Part shown: piece after piece, positions 59,010-64,000 of the stretch | Layout: each line of letters begins with the position of its first letter | Numbering within the stretch: position 1 is the stretch's first letter | Assembly (NCBI GenBank): GCA_019112825.1 | Contig: DXIP01000021.1 | Location: 1-64,000, forward strand | Reading direction: 5' to 3' | Origin: Alistipes excrementigallinarum | GTDB lineage: Bacteria; Bacteroidota; Bacteroidia; Bacteroidales; Rikenellaceae | DNA length: 64,000 nucleotides | Program-made: the position numbers and the translations under genes | The notes under the pieces: model-generated | The model's database searches: none | Told to the model about the DNA's origin: nothing | What the model saw: the letters and a program-made list of their open reading frames with translations, nothing else

Positions 59010-61310
59010 ATGAAAATCCTCGCCATAGTGATTGCCGCGCTCGGCTGTCAGCTCTGTCTGGGACAGAGCCTGACGATTTCGGGGCGAATCGTCGACGAAC
59101 AGCATCGGCCCGTTCCGTTTGCCAACGTTGTCCTGCTCCACGGCAGCGACACGCTGAGCATGGTGCAGGGCACGGCCTCGGACCTCTCGGGCCGATACGC
59201 ATTCGAGGGGGTCGCCCCCGGAGCGTATCTGCTGAAGGCTTCGTTCGTGGGATACAAAACCGCCTCCGCACGGCTGCAGGCCGCGAGGAGCCGGAGCTGC
59301 GACCTGCTCCTGCAGCGCGACTCCATGTCCATCGGCGAGGTGGTTGTCGAGGGGGAACGGAGCATTCGGAGCATCGACAAAAGCTCCTACCTCTTCTCCG
59401 AGGCCCAAATCGCGCAGGCATCCGACGGCCGCGAGCTGGTCGCCACGCTGCCCAATCTCCGCATCGACAGAACCTCCGACGCGCTGGCAACGGTCAACGG
59501 GAAGAGGCTGCTGCTGCTCATCAACGGCATCAAGGCCTCGGACGAGGATTTGAGGCTGATTCCGGCCGACAAGATACGCAAGGTCGAACTCTACGACGTC
59601 CCGCCGATTCGCTACATGAACGATGCCGAACGGGTGGTCAACATCCTCACCAAACCGCTCGATGCGGGTTGGAGCGGCAACCTCTACGGAACACTGGGAC
59701 AGATGTTCTCGAATGCCTCCATCACACTCTCCCACGTCAGAGGCGACAATCGCTTCACGTTCCACTACGGCGCCCACATCAACATGAAACGGGAGGTCCG
59801 GAACCGGGAAACGGGCCGCTACGCCTACCGAATCGGCGAGGAGAACTACCTCTACGACTATCTGCGCGAGAGCCTGAAGTGGGGCCACCAGCACAACTTC
59901 GGGTTGACCTATACGCGCAGCAGGGAGCAGAGCTACGACCTGCAAATCAAGGCATCGGCCCATACGGACAACGAGTGGATGGAGGCCGACAAACGCATCT
60001 CCTTTGCACGGAACACGCTGCAGGAGGAGCGCACGGGGCGTCTGACCGACCGCACCGAAAGCCTCGTACCGACGCTCGACCTCTATTTCGCGAAATACTT
60101 CTCGGAGCGCAGCACGCTGGTTGTCAACCTTGTGGGAAGCTATTTCGACAACCGTCAGCGAACCCGTTCGACGGAGAGCGGCACCACGGGATTCGACGAC
60201 CTGATGCTGCTCGACAACCGGAAGAGCAGCCTGATTGGCGAGGCGGCCTACCTCCACCGCTTCTCCCGCGCCCAGCTCACGGTCGGCTACCGCAGCCAAT
60301 GCAACTTCCTGTCGAACCGGCTGCGCAACTCGGTCTCCGGGCAGCCGCAGAGCGAAAGAATCAACACGCAAAAGCACTACCTCTATGCGGAAATCAGCGG
60401 CAAGCTCCATTCATGGCTCTACCGAGCCAGTCTGGGCGCCACGGCTGACATCCGCTCGGGTGAGGGCGGCTTCCGCCACCTCACCTTCACGCCGGTCGTG
60501 ATGCTCGGCTACGCCATCGACCGGGCCAACACGCTGCGCCTGGCCTACGACTCCGACACCCGGATGCCGGAGATGCAGCAGATGTCCGAGGCGCGGATTC
60601 TGCTCATGAGCGATTTCTACCAGACGGGGAATGCCGAGCTGAAAAACGCACACCGCCAGAGCTGGAGGCTGAGCTACGACCTCCAGCTGCGCAGGTTCTC
60701 GCTGCAGGCGGCGCTTTTCCACGAACAGACGCGCAACAGCCTGTTCGACTCCTACCGTTCGGGCGACGGCTGCATGCTGCTCCAGACCGACAACGCCAAG
60801 CGGGACATCCGCCGCGGCTTCGAGCTCAATCTGGACTGGACGCCCTGGAAGTTCCTGCGCATCGGCGGCAGCGCAGAGGCCGCACAGCAGCTTTTCCAGC
60901 CGTCGGAGGCATCCGCGACCTATCGCTGCTGGAGCTTTCCCGTCACGCTCTACCTCTCAGCCAATTACCGGAACTTCTCGTTCGACCTATACCAGAAGCT
61001 CGGGGGCACCTATCTTTCGGGGCTCTACAAGAGCGGCATCGAGAAGGCCTCCTACGTCAGTCTGGGATATACGCACGGCTCCCTGCGCGTTGCGCTTCAG
61101 TGCTTCTTCCCCTTCATGCAGGACCGATACTCGAACCGCACCATTCCCGAAAGCGTGGTACGCCACAACACGGACTACCACCTGAGGAGCAAGGACCACG
61201 CCGTGGCGCTGAGCCTTTCGTGGAGCTTCGGAACGGGACGCAGACGGGCCGCCATGCGGCAGCGCATCGAGAACCGCGACGACGACAGCGGCGTGTTCCG
61301 CATCAAATAG
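59010..61310 (+). CDS. TonB-dependent-receptor-like outer-membrane protein with carboxypeptidase-regulatory-like domain
   Basis: A 766-residue protein with a signal peptide (MKILAIVIAALGCQLCLGQ). The CarboxypepD_reg-like domain (about 20-105) includes ISGRIVDEQHRPVPFANVVL and YLLKASFVGYKTASARLQAA. A short plug region, VVVEGERSIRSIDKSSYLF, is followed by LINGIKASDEDLRLIPADKI. A large beta barrel runs from about 220 to 766. The plug resembles the OMP_b-brl_3 type rather than SusC, and no SusD follows. It is a single-gene unit. Substrate unknown; proteins of this type in Bacteroidetes may transport peptides or act in envelope stress. Confidence 0.85.
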   Translation: MKILAIVIAALGCQLCLGQSLTISGRIVDEQHRPVPFANVVLLHGSDTLSMVQGTASDLSGRYAFEGVAPGAYLLKASFVGYKTASARLQAARSRSCDLLLQRDSMSIGEVVVEGERSIRSIDKSSYLFSEAQIAQASDGRELVATLPNLRIDRTSDALATVNGKRLLLLINGIKASDEDLRLIPADKIRKVELYDVPPIRYMNDAERVVNILTKPLDAGWSGNLYGTLGQMFSNASITLSHVRGDNRFTFHYGAHINMKREVRNRETGRYAYRIGEENYLYDYLRESLKWGHQHNFGLTYTRSREQSYDLQIKASAHTDNEWMEADKRISFARNTLQEERTGRLTDRTESLVPTLDLYFAKYFSERSTLVVNLVGSYFDNRQRTRSTESGTTGFDDLMLLDNRKSSLIGEAAYLHRFSRAQLTVGYRSQCNFLSNRLRNSVSGQPQSERINTQKHYLYAEISGKLHSWLYRASLGATADIRSGEGGFRHLTFTPVVMLGYAIDRANTLRLAYDSDTRMPEMQQMSEARILLMSDFYQTGNAELKNAHRQSWRLSYDLQLRRFSLQAALFHEQTRNSLFDSYRSGDGCMLLQTDNAKRDIRRGFELNLDWTPWKFLRIGGSAEAAQQLFQPSEASATYRCWSFPVTLYLSANYRNFSFDLYQKLGGTYLSGLYKSGIEKASYVSLGYTHGSLRVALQCFFPFMQDRYSNRTIPESVVRHNTDYHLRSKDHAVALSLSWSFGTGRRRAAMRQRIENRDDDSGVFRIK

Positions 61311-61643
61311 GCCGCTACCCCGCTCCCGGCCGGGCGTCCGGACCAGAGCGGCGGCACCACGGACCCAGGCGGAGGGAGCAGCCCAATCCCGGGCGGAAAC
61401 GCAATCCCGGTCCGGGCAACGGCTCCCCGGGCCCGCACCCCGGCGCCGTTGCGGCGCGGCTTTTGCCCCGACCCGCAAAGAGGCAGGAAAAGGCACCTCG
61501 AGCCGCCGAAAAAGCATCGGAAAAGGCTCTGAGGAGGCGGCCGAAAGGGGCAAAGGAGGAGGCTGAGTCGGCAAAAACGCAAAAAAGCGGGGAAAATACG
61601 GCAAAGCGCAAAAAACCGAAGGAGAGCCGCAGAAAGAGAAAAG
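61311..61643. other. Intergenic region before umuD
   Basis: About 330 bp. The first half is very GC-rich with repeated CCCGG and two copies of CAATCCCGG 18 nt apart; a small hairpin GCGCCG/CGGCGC (61443-61457) followed by GGCTTTT may be a weak terminator of the receptor gene. The second half is A-rich. I see no TAnnTTTG element and no obvious palindromic SOS box. Confidence 0.5.
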
Positions 61644-62120
61644 ATGAAAAAAGACAAACGTGACGCAGACAACGAGATGAACGAAAAGAAGAACAAGACC
61701 TTGACCTTCCACGCTCCCGACCTCACCACACGGCAGGAGCTTCCCGTGGCGGGCAGCACCGTCCGGGCGGGCTTCCCCTCGCCGGCCGACGACTTCCTCG
61801 ACGCTCCGCTCGACCTGAACCGCGAGCTGGTCCACAACCCCGCGTCGACCTTCTTCGTGCGTGTGGCGGGCGACAGCATGGCCGGCGACGGCATCGGCGA
61901 CGGCGACCTGCTCATCGTCGACCGGGCGGTCGACCCCTACGACGGCTGCATTGCCGTCTGCTACGTCGACGGTGAATTCACCGTCAAGCGCGTGCGGCTC
62001 GAAAAGGGGTGCGCATGGCTCATGCCTTCGAACCCGAAATACCGCCCGCTCCGGGTCGACGCCGGCAACGAATTCCTCATCTGGGGCGTTGTCCGCCACG
62101 TCATCAAGAGTTTCAAATAA
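61644..62120 (+). CDS. umuD: UmuD-type S24 peptidase, translesion synthesis subunit
   Basis: A 158-residue protein. Self-cleavage site RAGFPSPADDF (Ala42-Gly43), serine nucleophile Ser78 in VAGDSMAGDGIGDGD, and catalytic Lys115 in FTVKRVRLEKG, all as in UmuD/LexA. The N-terminal arm is Lys/Asp-rich; an alternative start at 61677 (MNEKKNKTL) would shorten it. It precedes umuC by 8 nt. Expected to be induced by DNA damage, cleaved on RecA filaments, and to form polymerase V with UmuC. Confidence 0.93.
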   Translation: MKKDKRDADNEMNEKKNKTLTFHAPDLTTRQELPVAGSTVRAGFPSPADDFLDAPLDLNRELVHNPASTFFVRVAGDSMAGDGIGDGDLLIVDRAVDPYDGCIAVCYVDGEFTVKRVRLEKGCAWLMPSNPKYRPLRVDAGNEFLIWGVVRHVIKSFK

Positions 62121-62128
62121 CCGCTGCA

Positions 62129-63391
62129 ATGTACGGACTCTGCGACTGCAATAACTTCTATGCCTCCTGCGAGCGGGTCTTCCGGCCCGACCTCGTGGGA
62201 CGCCCCGTCGTGGTGCTCTCGAACAACGACGGCTGCATCATCGCCCGCTCGAACGAGGCCAAAGCCCTCGGCATCGGCATGGGGCAGCCCTTCTACCAGG
62301 TGCGGCCGCTCATCGAGCGGGGGCAGGTGGCAGTCTTCTCGGCCAACTTCGCCCTCTACGGCGACATGTCGCGGCGGGTGATGGCGACGCTGCGCGCGCT
62401 GGTTCCCGGCATCGAGGTCTACTCGATTGACGAGGCCTTCTTCGACCTGCGGGGCGTCGACGGCCCCTTCGACGAGCTGGGCCGCAGCATCGGGCGCACC
62501 ATCCGCCGCAACACGGGCATCCCGGTCAGCATCGGCATCGCCCCGACCAAGACGCTGGCCAAAATCGCCTCGAAGCTGGCCAAGCAGTACCCGCGGCTCG
62601 AGGGATGTTGCTACATGCACCGCGCGGAGGATATCGACAAGGTGCTGGGCTGCTTCCCGCTGCGGGATGTCTGGGGCATCGGGCGCCGCTACGGGCGGAT
62701 GTTCGACCGCATGGGGCTCGTCACGGCTCGTCAGTTCGTCGAGCTGCCGCAGGAGTGGGTCCGCGCACGCATGGGCATCACGGGGCTGCGCACCTGGAAT
62801 GAGCTGCGGGGAGTCGAGTGCATCTCCTTCGAGCAGATGCCCCAGCGCAAGCAGCAGATTACCGTCTCGCGCAGCTTTCCCCGCGAAATATACACGCTCG
62901 AAGAGCTGGAGCGCATCGTGGCCGAGTTCGCCTCGATGTGCGCCGAGAAGTTGCGCGCCGAGCACTCGGTCTGCCGCGAGGTGCAGTGCTACCTGCTCAC
63001 CAACCGCCACCGCGAGGAGCAGCCCCAGCGCTGCGTGACGGGGCTGTCGCTCATCCCCGACCCGACCGACAGCTCGCTCGAGCTGGTGCGGCAGGCCCGC
63101 ATCGCCCTGCGGCAGATTTTCCAGCCGGGGTACGGATACAAAAAGGCCGGCGTGCTGCTCGCGCAGATTACGCCGGCTTCCGAACTTCAGGGTTCTCTCT
63201 TCACACCGGCCGAGCACGAGAAACACGCACGGCTGATGAAGGTCCTCGATGCGGTCAACAAGAGCTGCGGCAAGGGAAGGCTCGTCGTTGCGGCACAGGG
63301 CACCGAGCCCTTCCGCATGAACCGCGAGCACCTCTCGCCCCGCTATACGACCGACTGGAGGGAACTGCTTGTGGTCAAGGCGACAAAGTGA
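62129..63391 (+). CDS. umuC: UmuC-type Y-family DNA polymerase
   Basis: A 420-residue polymerase. Y-family motifs: MYGLCDCNNFYASCERVF (first acidic residue), PVVVLSNNDGCIIARSNEAK, and EVYSIDEAFFDL with the catalytic SIDE. Then the HhH region ISIGIAPTKTLAKIA-type (here VSIGIAPTKTLAKIASKLAK) and the little-finger domain. The UmuC-specific C-terminal part (QGSLFTPAEH, GKGRLVVAAQG, SPRYTTDWREL) is intact. The ATG at 62129 follows umuD closely, so the two form an operon for error-prone lesion bypass. Confidence 0.95.
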   Translation: MYGLCDCNNFYASCERVFRPDLVGRPVVVLSNNDGCIIARSNEAKALGIGMGQPFYQVRPLIERGQVAVFSANFALYGDMSRRVMATLRALVPGIEVYSIDEAFFDLRGVDGPFDELGRSIGRTIRRNTGIPVSIGIAPTKTLAKIASKLAKQYPRLEGCCYMHRAEDIDKVLGCFPLRDVWGIGRRYGRMFDRMGLVTARQFVELPQEWVRARMGITGLRTWNELRGVECISFEQMPQRKQQITVSRSFPREIYTLEELERIVAEFASMCAEKLRAEHSVCREVQCYLLTNRHREEQPQRCVTGLSLIPDPTDSSLELVRQARIALRQIFQPGYGYKKAGVLLAQITPASELQGSLFTPAEHEKHARLMKVLDAVNKSCGKGRLVVAAQGTEPFRMNREHLSPRYTTDWRELLVVKATK

Positions 63392-63538
63392 CGGAGGGCT
63401 TCATTCCGACCGTCCCCCGCTGCATGGCTGCATGCCGCGTGCTGCGGCACGACAGCGCGCGTCGCGGGGCGGGAGCGGGACGGCAGCACAACACGAGACG
63501 GGAGCGGGACAGAGGCTCGACAGGGCGTAGCGCGAACC

Positions 63539-63588
63539 CGTTGCGTTGCGCTGCGCTGCGTTGCGTTGTGTTGTGCCGCGCCGCGCAG
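63539..63588. repeat. 5-nt tandem repeat between convergent genes
   Basis: Ten consecutive 5-nt units starting at 63539: CGTTG (x2), CGCTG (x2), CGTTG (x2), TGTTG, TGCCG, CGCCG, CGCAG. It ends 7 nt before the stop codon of the leftward flavodoxin. Just upstream, CGGGAGCGGGAC occurs twice about 33 nt apart. Confidence 0.8.
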
Positions 63589-63594
63589 TGCGGG

Positions 63595-64000
63595 TCAGTT
63601 GCGTCCGGCCGCGGCGCTGCGTGCCCAGTCGGCGACGGCTTCGCGGCTCATGCCGTTGAGCAGCCGCCCGGCCGACCACTCCAGCTCGGGATAGCTGCGC
63701 CGCAGGGCGGCGACACTGCCCGCGATGCTGCTGCTTCCCGAGGTAGCGAAGGGGATGATGCGCTTGCCGCTCAGGTCGTGCTGCTCGATGAAGCTGTTGA
63801 CGACCCGCGGCGCGAGGTTCCACCAGACGGGATAGCCCAGAAAGACGACGTCGTACTCCTCGACACGCACCCCTGCGGGACGAATCGCGGGGCGCGCCTC
63901 GGCGTCGTTCATCTCCCGGGAGCTGCGCGAACGGTCATCGCGCCAGTTCAGGTCGGCCGACGTGTAGGGCTTCTCGGGCACAATCTCGCAGAGGGTGCCG
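63595..64000 (-). CDS. Flavodoxin-family protein (N-terminus beyond window)
   Basis: The C-terminal 134 residues of a long-chain flavodoxin, open at the right window edge. Reading from 64000: GTLCEIVPEKPYTSADLNW, EYDVVFLGYPVWWNLAPRVV (FMN-binding loop), NSFIEQHDLSGKRIIPFATSG and GRLLNGMSREAVADWARSAA. The pattern matches the Flavodoxin_4 proteins of anaerobes and usually follows an N-terminal FMN phosphate loop that is not in the window. Stop TGA at 63597-63595. An internal GTG at 63981 is not a true start. Confidence 0.9.
   Translation of the reverse strand, partial: GTLCEIVPEKPYTSADLNWRDDRSRSSREMNDAEARPAIRPAGVRVEEYDVVFLGYPVWWNLAPRVVNSFIEQHDLSGKRIIPFATSGSSSIAGSVAALRRSYPELEWSAGRLLNGMSREAVADWARSAAAGRN

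Noticed and set aside
61311..61643. LexA-type SOS box upstream of umuD
   Set aside because: No convincing palindrome was seen, and the Bacteroidetes LexA site is not well enough known to me to call one.

Overview
The window looks like a chromosomal segment of a GC-rich member of the Bacteroidales, most plausibly Alistipes or a close relative. The evidence is a SusC/SusD pair, many lipoproteins, a Bacteroidetes-style TPP-controlled thiamine operon, a CusA-type RND pump fused to its own outer-membrane channel, and repeated use of the Bacteroidetes -7 element TAnnTTTG (at least twelve sites, often TATCTTTG). The genus is an inference from gene content and composition only.

Left edge (1-435): a decayed junction between an IS256-type transposase fragment and the C-terminal tail of a BspA-like leucine-rich-repeat protein. 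From 687 to 15958 lies a ribose/ADP-ribose type utilisation locus. A LacI-family regulator reads rightwards. Leftwards, from a promoter whose start site lies on a palindromic CAAACGTTTG operator, run ribokinase, SusC, SusD, three different ADP-ribosylglycohydrolase-family proteins, a double-lobed esterase, a GRP/DMT-type sugar transporter and a lipoprotein. Next come a small macrodomain-like protein (16104) and a secreted dienelactone-hydrolase-like protein (16743, leftward).

18254-26506 is a complete thiamine operon behind a TPP riboswitch: thiS, a TenI/ThiE-like gene, thiE, thiG, thiC, thiH, thiF, an unexpected SAM methyltransferase, tenA and thiD, ending in a strong terminator. Then follow a GNAT-nitrilase fusion (26734) and an HxlR regulator with a quinone-type oxidoreductase and a flavodoxin/ferredoxin fusion (28970-31162). 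After these come an AraC regulator divergent from a 'radical SAM mobile pair' (31233-33827), and a second HxlR regulator divergent from an NTF2-like protein and a flavodoxin-family reductase that appears frameshifted (33970-35412).

35867-42947 encodes a metal-efflux RND-TolC fusion, its periplasmic adaptor, and a LytS/LytTR-type two-component system. It meets, across a bidirectional terminator, a leftward six-gene ABC efflux operon (TolC, HlyD-like adaptor, three FtsX-type permeases, LolD/MacB-type ATPase; 43179-53967). That operon starts at a recognisable sigma-54 -24/-12 promoter and is divergent from an NtrC-family activator and its sensor kinase (54239-56913), with inverted repeats between them as candidate activator sites.

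The right part holds a small AT-rich RhuM-like gene next to tRNA-Asp, an AlkZ-related protein behind a leader with a 13-nt tandem repeat, a TonB-dependent-receptor-like outer-membrane protein, umuD-umuC, and a flavodoxin cut by the window edge. Several intergenic regions carry short-period tandem repeats (5, 9, 13 and 39 nt), a recurring unexplained feature. No rRNA, CRISPR array or complete insertion sequence was seen.
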